A stretch of DNA of 46,013 nt from JBDRHL01 sp043816955. Lineage in GTDB: Bacteria > Planctomycetota > Phycisphaerae > Sedimentisphaerales > CAYZTY01. The stretch is taken from contig JBDRHL010000206.1 of the NCBI GenBank assembly GCA_043816955.1, positions 1-46,013 of the forward strand. Direction: 5' to 3'. The notes beneath the pieces are model-generated. The model did no database searches and was not told the DNA's origin. It worked only from the letters and a program-made list of their open reading frames with translations. Numbering within the stretch: position 1 is the stretch's first letter; every line of letters starts with the position of its first letter. The position numbers were made by a program, and so were the translations under genes. Shown piece by piece: positions 6,524 through 12,817 of the stretch.

Positions 6524-7093
6524 ATGGAACAAGATGAAAGTTTTGAGATATACGAGGGCATAATCGTACCTGTGTCGCCCTTGCTCAAGAGAGAACGCAG
6601 CAGCAGATACGGTAGTGTATCAGACCTTGATGATGAGGAACTGATAGACCCTGCTGAGATTGACAGGGTGTTTTTAAGGGAAGCATTTGCCCCTATATTG
6701 GCTTTGCCAGTGAAGGGCAGGAAAGGCGGTATAAAACCAAACACTGATGATGACGGTATAGTTGACTGGGGTGCTTTTGGAACGGTTGATTTTGACAAAT
6801 ACGTTGAGTTCGACAAGTTCAGGTACAAAGCAGACAAGCTCAAGGAAGAAGTTCAGAATGAGATTTTTATGATGGAGATGATAAGCGGGCACATAAAGGG
6901 CAGGGAAAAGTATGCAATTATCGAGCGTGTTTATAACGGTACTCTCGATTTGGGAGAGGTTGCTGATTTTGAAACGTATTGCCTGGCCCAGCGTTACTTA
7001 CGGGCAAAGAGGTTGCAGCGTGATATTCTTCAACTTGAAGAGAAAAGCCGAAAAAGGCAGGAAGAAAAAGCAAGAAAGATTTTCGGGCCGTAA
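6524..7093 (+). CDS. Unrecognised acidic/coiled-coil protein
   Basis: A 189-residue protein of no family known to me. The N-terminal half is acidic (SDLDDEELIDPAEID, DDDGIVDWGAFGTVDFDKY); the C-terminal ~50 residues (YLRAKRLQRDILQLEEKSRKRQEEKARK) form a strongly charged helix that is probably a coiled coil. A decayed inverted copy lies immediately upstream. Start ATG 6524 sits 8 nt after GGAGG, which is buried in a hairpin. Confidence 0.65.
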   Translation: MEQDESFEIYEGIIVPVSPLLKRERSSRYGSVSDLDDEELIDPAEIDRVFLREAFAPILALPVKGRKGGIKPNTDDDGIVDWGAFGTVDFDKYVEFDKFRYKADKLKEEVQNEIFMMEMISGHIKGREKYAIIERVYNGTLDLGEVADFETYCLAQRYLRAKRLQRDILQLEEKSRKRQEEKARKIFGP

Positions 7094-7119
7094 TAACGAC
7101 CCTGAAATTTTGACGTTCC

Positions 7120-7157
7120 GGCTCACGCAGCCCCTTGCACAAGGCCCAGCGTGAGCC
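7120..7157 (+). repeat. Intergenic hairpin
   Basis: GGCTCACGC (7120-7128) pairs with GCGTGAGCC (7149-7157), with an inner CCTTG/CAAGG stem. Its 5' arm resembles the sequence just before the three-way-junction structures (GCTCACGCAG), so it may be a relative that lost the junction. Confidence 0.5.
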
Positions 7158-7186
7158 TCAGCATTTGCTAAAAGAATTATTTTCTT

Positions 7187-7258
7187 ACGAAGACCCTCTT
7201 AACCCATATTGGTAAGAGGGTCATTCGCATTAGACGAAAGACACCGAGGTAAATAAAA
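7187..7258 (+). repeat. Duplicated leader, copy 1
   Basis: This 72-nt leader is nearly identical to 8410-8480. It contains GACCCTCTTA/TAAGAGGGTC (7192-7201/7213-7222), a second small stem around TTCG...CGAA, and CGAGGTAAATAAA before the start codon. Gene and leader were duplicated together, and the leader is better conserved than the C-terminal coding part. Confidence 0.75.
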
Positions 7259-7567
7259 ATGGTAGGACAAACACCTATAGCTAAGTTTAGAGCAGGTCAG
7301 GTTGCAGCGGCAATCTGGGCAAACGATGTGGAAGTAAAGGGTAGAACCGTAACTATATTGAAGGCAACGGTTCAGCGTAGATACAAGGACAAGGACGGCA
7401 ACTGGCAGTCAAGCGGTTCGTTCAGCAGGAACGAGATACCTTTGGCTATCCACTGCCTCCAGCAGGCCTTTGAGAAGATTGTTGAGACGCAAAACGATGC
7501 GTCCAACAACGGCAATGGCAACAGTAACGGTACGGTTGAAGAACCGATACTGGATGGAGTTATATAA
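7259..7567 (+). CDS. Small orphan protein, KFRAGxVxAAxW family (copy 2)
   Basis: A 102-residue protein with KFRAGQVAAAIWAND, VTILKATVQRRYKDKDGNWQ and SFSRNEIPLAIHCLQ, followed by an Asn/Gly-rich tail (about residues 80-92) that looks unstructured. It is closely related to the product at 8481 and more distantly to 1303-1539. Function is unknown. Strong conservation of the core against a variable tail suggests a compact DNA- or protein-binding domain. Confidence 0.8.
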   Translation: MVGQTPIAKFRAGQVAAAIWANDVEVKGRTVTILKATVQRRYKDKDGNWQSSGSFSRNEIPLAIHCLQQAFEKIVETQNDASNNGNGNSNGTVEEPILDGVI

Positions 7568-7575
7568 TTGCTCAA

Positions 7576-7605
7576 AAGCGGTTCATGTAAACGATTGAAC
7601 CGCTT
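7576..7605 (+). terminator. Hairpin with AT-rich tail
   Basis: AAGCGGTTC (7576-7584) pairs with GAACCGCTT (7597-7605), followed by ATTTTTAATTTTTG. It lies 9 nt after the stop codon of the preceding gene and looks like an intrinsic terminator with an interrupted T-tract. Confidence 0.65.
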
Positions 7606-7628
7606 ATTTTTAATTTTTGTATTAGGCT

Positions 7629-7664
7629 ATGGCGGCCCGCAGCATTTACGCAGCGAACCGCCAT
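7629..7664 (+). promoter_or_regulatory. Leader hairpin before the 7697 gene
   Basis: ATGGCGG (7629-7635) pairs with CCGCCAT (7658-7664) around a 22-nt loop, 32 nt before the start codon. The same stem sequence is used by the hairpin at 11431-11466. Confidence 0.5.
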
Positions 7665-7696
7665 ATTATATATAATGGTTCGACGGAGGTATCAGA

Positions 7697-7933
7697 ATGA
7701 ATATATACAAGAAGAAAAGAATCATAGAGCATATTCAGAAGAAAGGCAGACTGCCTACAGACCAGTTTGGTCAAATCCTCAGTCCCGAAGAGCTTCTGGC
7801 CTGGTTCAGACTGGATGAACGGTTGTCAGAATATGAACAGGCCGTCATCAAGGTAGAGTTGATGCAAATGATTGAAGCCGAGTCTCTCATGGACAAAAGA
7901 AGGATGGATGAAGATAGAGGGACAATGGAATGA
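7697..7933 (+). CDS. Unrecognised small helical protein
   Basis: A 78-residue protein, rich in Lys/Glu and predicted helical, with MNIYKKKRIIEHIQKKG at the start and an acidic tail. No family recognised. GGAGG lies 8 nt upstream of the ATG. The stop overlaps the next start (ATGA at 7930-7933), so the two genes are translationally coupled and their products probably act together. Confidence 0.6.
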   Translation: MNIYKKKRIIEHIQKKGRLPTDQFGQILSPEELLAWFRLDERLSEYEQAVIKVELMQMIEAESLMDKRRMDEDRGTME

Positions 7934-8142
7934 CAGCGAAAAAAGAAAAGTGTGAGGCAGAAAAACTTATCGAGAAGCTGAAATCCGAAGGCTGGAAAGA
8001 ACAGGTGTCAGGTACAATCTACTCTAACGGAACTATAGCTACGAACCTGCTCAAGAACGGCGAAGTCGTAACTGTAATGCAGCAGTTTTTTCCGGATGAA
8101 GAATTTATTGAACAGGAATGGCCAGGGGAACAAGAGGGATAA
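7930..8142 (+). CDS. Unrecognised small acidic protein
   Basis: A 70-residue protein with a helical basic N-terminus (KKEKCEAEKLIEKLKSEGWKEQ), then a short beta-like stretch (SGTIYSNGTIATNLLKNGEVVTVMQQF) and an acidic tail (PDEEFIEQEW). The pattern could be a compact alpha-beta domain, but I recognise no family. Translation is coupled to the preceding gene by a 4-bp overlap. Confidence 0.6.
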   Translation: MTAKKEKCEAEKLIEKLKSEGWKEQVSGTIYSNGTIATNLLKNGEVVTVMQQFFPDEEFIEQEWPGEQEG

Positions 8143-8169
8143 ATAAATGACTTATGACGCTTTCATTAC

Positions 8170-8301
8170 GTCAGGCTTTGCCGAACACTACACATCAAGA
8201 CTGCACAGGCTTCAATTAAGCCTTGCATAGGCCCTCCGCTTTCGATGTTGAGAAACGTTCGGCAATAAACTGCCGCCGAGCTTGCTCGGCGGCTTCCTGA
8301 C
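8170..8301 (+). ncRNA. Multibranched RNA candidate
   Basis: This lies in the 338-bp gap between genes (8143-8480). GTCAGG (8170) pairs with CCTGAC (8296) and encloses two domains: GCCGAAC/GTTCGGC (8180/8257), itself holding TGCA-AGGCTT/AAGCCT-TGCA (8202-8227), and the perfect GCCGCCGAG/CTCGGCGGC hairpin (8272-8293). The last hairpin recurs at 9407-9428. An ORF of 27 codons from 8147 overlaps the structure and is not convincing. Nothing firm is seen at 8302-8409. Confidence 0.45.
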
Positions 8302-8409
8302 TTTCCAGGGTCTTGCCGTCCCCTGAGAACCCCTGCTGTCGGTGAGTCCATTTTTTCAGATAGGTTGGCTGTGAACTTACCGTCTCTTTTACTATAAAGT
8401 TTATAAGTC

Positions 8410-8480
8410 ACGAAGACCCTCTTAACCCATATTGGTAAGAGGGTCTTTCGCATAAGACGAAAGAATCCGAGGTAAATAAA
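8410..8480 (+). repeat. Duplicated leader, copy 2
   Basis: Nearly identical to 7187-7258, with the same GACCCTCTTA/TAAGAGGGTC stem (8415-8424/8436-8445), then TCTTTCG/CGAAAGA and CGAGGTAAATAAA before ATG 8481. The second stem is longer here than in copy 1. Confidence 0.75.
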
Positions 8481-8765
8481 ATGGTAGGAAATCAAACACC
8501 GGTAGCTAAGTTTAGGGCAGGAGCCGTTTCAGCTGCTCTTTGGGAAAACGATATAGACGTAAAAGGCAGAACCATAACCATATTAAAGGCAACGGTTCAG
8601 CGTAGATACAAAGACAAAGATGACAATTGGCAGTCAAGCGATTCGTTCAATAGGAACGAGATACCTTTGGCTATCTACTGCCTTCAGAAAGCATTCGATA
8701 AGATTATCGAAAAGCAGAGCCAGGCATCGAGTAACAAAAACGAAGAAATAACAACACTGGAGTAA
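8481..8765 (+). CDS. Small orphan protein, KFRAGxVxAAxW family (copy 3)
   Basis: A 94-residue close paralogue of the 7259 product (KFRAGAVSAALWEND, RRYKDKDDNWQ, SFNRNEIPLAIYCLQKAF). The Asn/Gly tail of copy 2 is replaced by a shorter polar tail (QASSNKNEE). The recent tandem-style duplication includes the leader hairpin. Function is unknown. Confidence 0.8.
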   Translation: MVGNQTPVAKFRAGAVSAALWENDIDVKGRTITILKATVQRRYKDKDDNWQSSDSFNRNEIPLAIYCLQKAFDKIIEKQSQASSNKNEEITTLE

Positions 8766-8783
8766 ACCGCCACAGTGCGGTTT
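8764..8783 (+). promoter_or_regulatory. Leader hairpin before the 8801 gene
   Basis: AAACCGC (8764-8770) pairs with GCGGTTT (8777-8783), starting inside the stop codon of the previous gene and ending 17 nt before the next ATG. GGAGG lies between hairpin and start. Confidence 0.5.
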
Positions 8784-8800
8784 GACTGGAGGATGTAAAA

Positions 8801-9025
8801 ATGTGCGGGCCTGACTATGAACTTATGGGAGAACTTGATGAGAAGGAAATCGAAATCGAGGAAAAACTATCGAGTTTGCTGAAAGAATGGAAAGAGTATG
8901 TATGTGTATTGGATAAGACTAAAAGAACGACAGCAGACTGGAGGAAGCTGTTCTGTTCGTATGTCGAAGAGCAGTTAGCTGATTTTGAAAAGAGAGGCAG
9001 GCTTAACAACTTGCTGGAGGAATGA
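8801..9025 (+). CDS. Orphan small protein, FCSYV family (copy 2)
   Basis: A 74-residue, Glu-rich, mostly helical protein. WRKLFCSYVEEQLADFEKRGRLNNLLEE aligns with the C-terminal half of the 5506 and 11212 products. The N-terminal half (MGELDEKEIEIEEKLSSLLKEWKEYV) is a charged helix. Function is unknown. The next gene starts 2 nt after its stop. Confidence 0.65.
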   Translation: MCGPDYELMGELDEKEIEIEEKLSSLLKEWKEYVCVLDKTKRTTADWRKLFCSYVEEQLADFEKRGRLNNLLEE

Positions 9026-9027
9026 AA

Positions 9028-9168
9028 ATGAGCTTGATTTGTGTTGTATGCGGAAAGGTAATCGTGATGAGCGACAATCCAGACCATTATGGCGTATGTG
9101 CCGCCTGCCCATTAAACAACTTAACAAAAGAACAGCAGGAAAAAATCAATCGCGGCTTTAGAAAATGA
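9028..9168 (+). CDS. 46-residue zinc-finger-like microprotein
   Basis: Reads MSLICVVCGKVIVMSDN, then HYGVCAACP and a basic helix ending KINRGFRK. Two CxxC knuckles about 17 residues apart form a plausible zinc ribbon. The upstream gene's TGGAGG (9015-9020) serves as ribosome site. The stop overlaps the next start (ATGA at 9165-9168). Coupled genes on both sides support it as a real gene despite its length. Confidence 0.6.
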   Translation: MSLICVVCGKVIVMSDNPDHYGVCAACPLNNLTKEQQEKINRGFRK

Positions 9169-9392
9169 ATAGTGGCAACTTTGATTTAGGCGAATGTTTC
9201 TGTGATGTTAAATGCATTCACGGTCATAAAACAAGGCTGTTCAATTTAGGCCGGGGGCACTATGTTGCCTGCGATACCTGCCGCACTTATATCGCTGTCG
9301 GTGAAAACCTAATGAGTTGTTGGCGACAGGAAAACAAAGACACCTGGCAAAAAAACTATGACAGTGTAAAAGGTTACAAATTCATTGAGTAA
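9165..9392 (+). CDS. Small Cys/His-rich protein
   Basis: A 75-residue protein with CFCDVKCIHGH near residues 11-21 and YVACDTCR near 33-40, a possible zinc-binding domain. No family recognised. Translationally coupled to the zinc-finger microprotein before it, so the two may form a complex. Confidence 0.6.
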   Translation: MNSGNFDLGECFCDVKCIHGHKTRLFNLGRGHYVACDTCRTYIAVGENLMSCWRQENKDTWQKNYDSVKGYKFIE

Positions 9393-9406
9393 CGCTAAAG
9401 CAGTTC

Positions 9407-9582
9407 GCCGCCGAGCAAGCTCGGCGGCTTTATGACTTTTTAGAGGCCTGTTGTCCTCTAAAAATTCCTACTCACAAAAGTGCCATGTACTCCGCCTGAA
9501 AGTTGTTCCTGGCACTTTTATGAGACCTCTGTTTTTCGACAGACTGCCCTCTTATCACTACGTGGTAAGGGGGCCTTTTTTT
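9407..9582 (+). repeat. Run of four consecutive perfect hairpins
   Basis: In order: GCCGCCGAG/CTCGGCGGC (9407-9428), TTTTTAGAGG/CCTCTAAAAA (9437-9464), AAAAGTGCCA/TGGCACTTTT (9476-9519) and a 13-bp stem with G-T pairs (9546-9558/9562-9574) followed by an uninterrupted T-run (9576-9582). The last is a strong intrinsic terminator. The three before it could compete with it or protect the 3' end. No gene lies in this 230-bp stretch. Confidence 0.6.
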
Positions 9583-9625
9583 CAAAAAGACAGAGATAAA
9601 TCATATAGATTTGGAGGTTGTAAAA

Positions 9626-9760
9626 TTGGCAAAGAAAAAACAATCAGCATCAGTACCCATAGAAGATGCACTGTTCTTTCCGAAAGACTTTAGGGAATTA
9701 CACGAAAGGCACGCAATTTACATCAAGCAGGGAGTTATCATCGACCTTGATAGATTATGA
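9626..9760 (+). CDS. 44-residue microprotein with TTG start
   Basis: From TTG 9626 the frame reads MAKKKQSASVPIEDALFFPKD, continuing to a helical FRELHERHAIYIKQG and ending IIDLDRL. GGAGG at 9612-9616 stands 9 nt before the TTG. The basic start and codon use resemble the neighbours. Function is unknown. Confidence 0.55.
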   Translation: MAKKKQSASVPIEDALFFPKDFRELHERHAIYIKQGVIIDLDRL

Positions 9761-9768
9761 TTATGATA

Positions 9769-9806
9769 CGAAAGGCCTCCTCTTTGGATTAGAAGGAGGC
9801 CTTTCG
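9769..9806 (+). promoter_or_regulatory. Leader hairpin before the DUF932 gene
   Basis: CGAAAGGCCTCCT (9769-9781) pairs exactly with AGGAGGCCTTTCG (9794-9806), a 13-bp stem, 29 nt before ATG 9836. There is no T-run, so it is not a standard terminator. Confidence 0.65.
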
Positions 9807-9835
9807 CTTTAGACGATTGGCTCGAAGGTGAAAAA

Positions 9836-10693
9836 ATGACTGAAGAAAAAATAGGTTTGGCTGAGTTGAAAAACACGGCTATAGGATTTGACAGGGCCGA
9901 GATGCGGGACGTCCATATTGTCAAGGACGGTGAAGATTATCTCAGCAAAAGACATATGGGTATATGGAACGTTGACAGGAACGAACTGGCTTGCCTGGCT
10001 CCCAAGAGCTATATGGTAATCCAGCACAGGTATGCGGTAGAGAAACTCATAGAGGCAATAACAAGCCTGAACATCAAGGCAGAAGCAGAATTGAAGAAAT
10101 CCAGACACGGCATACAAATCGACTTTGATTTTCCGGATTCGAAGATGGAACTGACCGAAGTTGGAGAGAGCTTTACCGCAGGGATAAGGGTTGTATCTGA
10201 TTATAGTCAGGTAGCAGGCCTTGTAATAGGAGCAAGGGTCACAAGGTTGGCGTGCTCGAACGGTATGATCGTAAACGACATCGTAAAACCCAAACGAGTA
10301 AAATATACAGAGGAATTGAAGGTAACTGTGGAAGGCCTTATCGATAAGATAATAAGAGACATCATCGCAAGCGATGACAAACTGGCAAATGTGGTCAGCA
10401 TTTCAATGAAAGATTCAGTTGAGTGGCAGGCCTTGCAGCTTTTGACAAAAGCGTTGTTCAAGAAGAAGAAATACGTCAAAGAGATTCTATCGAGAGTCAA
10501 GCTTGACGAAAACAGGCGTGTAACCAGATGGGATTTTTACAACGCAGTTACCAGTTACGTGAGCCGTGCCGGCAGCCGGCTAAAACCTCAGATTGATACA
10601 TGGCTGCAGAACAAGGCACAGAAAATATTAAAAACTTCTATCGCAAAATTGACAGAGGAAATGGTAAAGGTCGAAGAAAAGAAATCGGCCTGA
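9836..10693 (+). CDS. DUF932-type element protein
   Basis: A 285-residue protein. The order of features, 'R.V..Y..I.H..A...L' style segment (LAPKSYMVIQHRYAVEKLIEA, ~58-78), a central beta region (ESFTAGIRVVSDYSQVAGLVIGARVTRLACSNGMIV, ~112-147) and a helical C-terminus, matches DUF932/phage-plasmid-like proteins, in which 'V.N..DG..A......RLVCSNG' is the hallmark. Family members are widespread on phages and plasmids and have no settled function. AAGGTG precedes the start by 5 nt. Confidence 0.7.
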   Translation: MTEEKIGLAELKNTAIGFDRAEMRDVHIVKDGEDYLSKRHMGIWNVDRNELACLAPKSYMVIQHRYAVEKLIEAITSLNIKAEAELKKSRHGIQIDFDFPDSKMELTEVGESFTAGIRVVSDYSQVAGLVIGARVTRLACSNGMIVNDIVKPKRVKYTEELKVTVEGLIDKIIRDIIASDDKLANVVSISMKDSVEWQALQLLTKALFKKKKYVKEILSRVKLDENRRVTRWDFYNAVTSYVSRAGSRLKPQIDTWLQNKAQKILKTSIAKLTEEMVKVEEKKSA

Positions 10694-10702
10694 TATTTTT
10701 AC

Positions 10703-10740
10703 TTCAAAAAGGCTCTTATTGTTCAGAGAGCCTTTTTGAA
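10703..10740 (+). promoter_or_regulatory. Leader hairpin before the 10765 gene
   Basis: TTCAAAAAGGCTCT (10703-10716) pairs exactly with AGAGCCTTTTTGAA (10727-10740), a perfect 14-bp stem ending 24 nt before the next start. It could terminate in either direction, yet no promoter can fit downstream. Confidence 0.65.
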
Positions 10741-10764
10741 TATATGGCTTAGAGGTGAAACACT

Positions 10765-11175
10765 ATGAAAAACAAAAAAACAGATAAAGAAGCCGTGGTG
10801 AAAACCAAGTGGTTTCAGTTTAAGGTAAAGAAATGTTCGGATGAAGAGCTGGAAAAACTTAAAGATGGGGTTCTGTTTGTCAATCAGGGGGAAAGGATAC
10901 ACAAAGTTGTAATCCTGGAATTTGATAACGGAGATGTTACGAAGATTCTGTCAAAGACACGTGATGAGGATGGTTTGATATATATCCTTGCCAGGAACAA
11001 GCGACCGACCGGAAAAGAAACGGTTATGAAAGCCGACAAATGGGCAACAGAAGAAGATTACGAGAAACTTATTACCGCTCTCAAGAAAAATGGTGGAGTG
11101 CGTGAGATATTGAACACCGGCAGCGAGGAAATGTATAGCGATTTTGTTTGTGCGACAGACATCATAAAAACATAG
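10765..11175 (+). CDS. Unrecognised 136-residue protein
   Basis: No family recognised. The N-terminus is Lys-rich, followed by strands such as WFQFKVKKC, GVLFVNQG and KVVILEFDNGDVTKIL, and by a helical C-terminal segment. The start follows GAGGTG by 8 nt. It sits in the hairpin-separated string of small genes. Confidence 0.6.
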   Translation: MKNKKTDKEAVVKTKWFQFKVKKCSDEELEKLKDGVLFVNQGERIHKVVILEFDNGDVTKILSKTRDEDGLIYILARNKRPTGKETVMKADKWATEEDYEKLITALKKNGGVREILNTGSEEMYSDFVCATDIIKT

Positions 11176-11211
11176 AAGATAGCAGAGAGGTTCATTCGGA
11201 AGGTAAAAAGA

Positions 11212-11448
11212 ATGGGTAAGCCGCCATCGGATTCAGGGATATACATAAAGGAACTTGAAGAGACCTTACTGATCTGTTTTGAGCAGTGGCATCAGTTTAC
11301 CGCGGCGTTATACAAGTACCTTGGCAAACGCAAATGTGAAAAAGTGAAGGATGTGGACTGCATTGAATGGTTCTGTTCTGATATGAGAGCTAAGTTGACA
11401 ATGCTCAAAAAACAGGGCCGGTATCCGGAATTATGGCGGTTCGGTTAA
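11212..11448 (+). CDS. Orphan small protein, FCSYV family (copy 3)
   Basis: A 78-residue paralogue of the products at 5506 and 8801. It shares FEQWHQF with the FEQWRHN of 5506, then WFCSDMRAKLTMLKKQGRYPEL at the C-terminus. Its stop codon (TAA) lies within the loop of the hairpin 11431-11466, so the gene's last codons form the stem. Confidence 0.65.
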   Translation: MGKPPSDSGIYIKELEETLLICFEQWHQFTAALYKYLGKRKCEKVKDVDCIEWFCSDMRAKLTMLKKQGRYPELWRFG

Positions 11449-11466
11449 TTGGGCGAACCGCCATAA
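11431..11466 (+). promoter_or_regulatory. Hairpin spanning a stop codon
   Basis: TTATGGCGGTTCG (11431-11443) pairs exactly with CGAACCGCCATAA (11454-11466). The loop contains the stop codon of the 11212 gene, and the 3' arm ends 27 nt before ATG 11494. A terminating ribosome would keep this hairpin open, which could couple expression of the two genes. Confidence 0.6.
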
Positions 11467-11493
11467 TAGAGCGGGTTAGCTGGAGTTGAAAAA

Positions 11494-11784
11494 ATGGAGA
11501 AAGCAAAACAGGAAGTTTTTACAGGCCCGTGGGCCTTGCCGATAGTTCGGTATGGAGCAGTAAAGTATTTTGCAGATTTGAGATTGAGGCAGTTCAGGGA
11601 TATTAACAACCCCCACAACTACGTTGATTTTGACAGCGAGCGTGGCCGACGCATAAGCAGGCAGAACGGTATTATCATATGCCCCAAATGCGGGACAAGT
11701 GCCATTGTTTCGGCGGCGTTGGATATTGAGAAGCTTCGATGTGTGCGGTGCTTCAATTTGATTGTGCCGATGTTCGACATATAA
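11494..11784 (+). CDS. Small zinc-ribbon protein
   Basis: A 96-residue protein ending in a zinc ribbon: CPKCGT (about 67-72) and CVRCF (about 85-89). The N-terminal part (FTGPWALPIVRYGAVKYFADLRLRQFRD) is aromatic and basic. Such proteins usually bind nucleic acid or serve as subunits, but nothing specific can be said. Confidence 0.6.
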   Translation: MEKAKQEVFTGPWALPIVRYGAVKYFADLRLRQFRDINNPHNYVDFDSERGRRISRQNGIIICPKCGTSAIVSAALDIEKLRCVRCFNLIVPMFDI

Positions 11785-11813
11785 CACGCTTTGTTCATAC
11801 AGGATATCAAGAG

Positions 11814-11834
11814 AAAAAAGGCCTAAGAGGCCTT
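11814..11834 (-). terminator. Terminator of the 11823 gene
   Basis: On the minus strand AAGGCCT (11834-11828), a 3-nt loop and AGGCCTT (11824-11818) run into a T-tract. The stem includes part of the gene's TAG stop codon. Confidence 0.7.
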
Positions 11835-12011
11835 GCTGCGATTCAGGCATAGTTGAGCCATTTCATACATCCACTTCTCGAACCTGATACCTGCCTGGAT
11901 AGCCTCTTTTTCCCCAGAGTCAGCGTTTATGTATTCTTTGGACAGTTTAGCCGCTCTTGAGCCGGCATTTTCCCCTATTATTCTCACTAATTGTTTTTTC
12001 AGAACACCCAT
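11823..12011 (-). CDS. Unrecognised small helical protein
   Basis: A 62-residue protein, mostly helical (VRIIGENAGSRAAKLSKEYI, GEKEAIQAGIRFEKWMYEMAQLCL). GGTGAT lies about 6 nt before the ATG, and an intrinsic terminator overlaps the stop, so this is a complete minus-strand transcription unit inside a plus-strand region. It runs divergently from the 12203 gene, a position typical of small regulators, though no HTH is evident. Confidence 0.55.
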   Translation of the reverse strand: MGVLKKQLVRIIGENAGSRAAKLSKEYINADSGEKEAIQAGIRFEKWMYEMAQLCLNRSKAS

Positions 12012-12031
12012 AATATATCACCAGTGTAACG

Positions 12032-12098
12032 GGTTGCGGCAGCTGGTTTATAAATTTTTCCGAATTTATGCATATTCCATTTTCTCTGCCCCGCAACC
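12032..12098. promoter_or_regulatory. Inverted repeat between divergent genes
   Basis: GGTTGCGG (12032-12039) is repeated in inverse as CCGCAACC (12091-12098), flanked by CAG/CTG, in the 191-bp gap between the gene starts at 12011 (minus) and 12203 (plus). The AT-rich centre could hold both promoters. Operator sites are the likeliest role. Confidence 0.5.
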
Positions 12099-12202
12099 TG
12101 ATTTTACCGTCTATAATTACTGGCGGGTAATGACAAAAATACAAACATTTATATATGAGTATGCGTTTACTACCGAAAAGGAACAATTTTTCAGGTGGTA
12201 AA

Positions 12203-12817
12203 ATGAATAATCCAGACAATTCAAAAGGGCCGGTTTTCGATTCCGGCTACAGGCCGTATTTCTATCAGTCAGGTAAATTTCTTTCCTATGATATCCCTCA
12301 CAGAGGCTCTGAATCTTCATATTTTCCCAGAACTAACGGTTATGACTTTACTTCTGACATAGTGCCTAAAAAAAGCTGGCCAAGACAGCCAACGGTTGAA
12401 GATATTATACAAAAGGGATATTTCGCCATTCCAAAATCCGAGCCTGAGACTGCAATTATCACCGATAAGAAACACACTTCAAAACTCGGCCTTGATGATG
12501 TGATCAGTCAGATCAGGGGCAGGTACGAGATATATGAAAACAATATCTATCAGATAGAATTGGGCAAGTGTTATGCAATGAACTCGATTTTTGCTGTTGA
12601 GGCTGACCGTGGCGGAGTTAGCATGAACAGCCGTGAAGCATATAGTCTTAGTAAGAGCCTGCGTGAGCTTTATGAGCAGCAACGGGATGAGCGAAAAAGC
12701 CTATGGTCTGATGTCTCAAAACTGAAATTACTGCTGCCTGAGCAGTCACAGAGTTACCTCTCCTCCCACAGGAAGGTTTCGATTCTTGAAGATGATTCGA
12801 TAGGTGATCGGCTTTGA
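12203..12817 (+). CDS. Partner protein of the HerA-like ATPase
   Basis: A 204-residue protein of no recognised family. The first ~60 residues are Pro/Ser/Tyr-rich and probably disordered; residues ~90-200 are helical (YEIYENNIYQIELGKCYAMNSIFAVEAD..., LRELYEQQRDERKSLWSDVSKLKLLL). ATG 12203 with AGGTGG 5 nt upstream is preferred to an in-frame ATG at 12155. The stop overlaps the ATPase start (TGATG), so both are made together and probably function in one complex. Confidence 0.55.
   Translation: MNNPDNSKGPVFDSGYRPYFYQSGKFLSYDIPHRGSESSYFPRTNGYDFTSDIVPKKSWPRQPTVEDIIQKGYFAIPKSEPETAIITDKKHTSKLGLDDVISQIRGRYEIYENNIYQIELGKCYAMNSIFAVEADRGGVSMNSREAYSLSKSLRELYEQQRDERKSLWSDVSKLKLLLPEQSQSYLSSHRKVSILEDDSIGDRL

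Noticed and set aside
8166..8495. Minus-strand 109-codon frame
   Set aside because: It runs through the RNA-like structures and the leader of the 8481 gene, has no ribosome site and no protein-like composition.
5351..11466. Integron attC array
   Set aside because: Genes separated by hairpins suggest cassettes, but the hairpins lack the conserved attC R'/R'' boxes (GTTRRRY/RYYYAAC) and no integron integrase is present.
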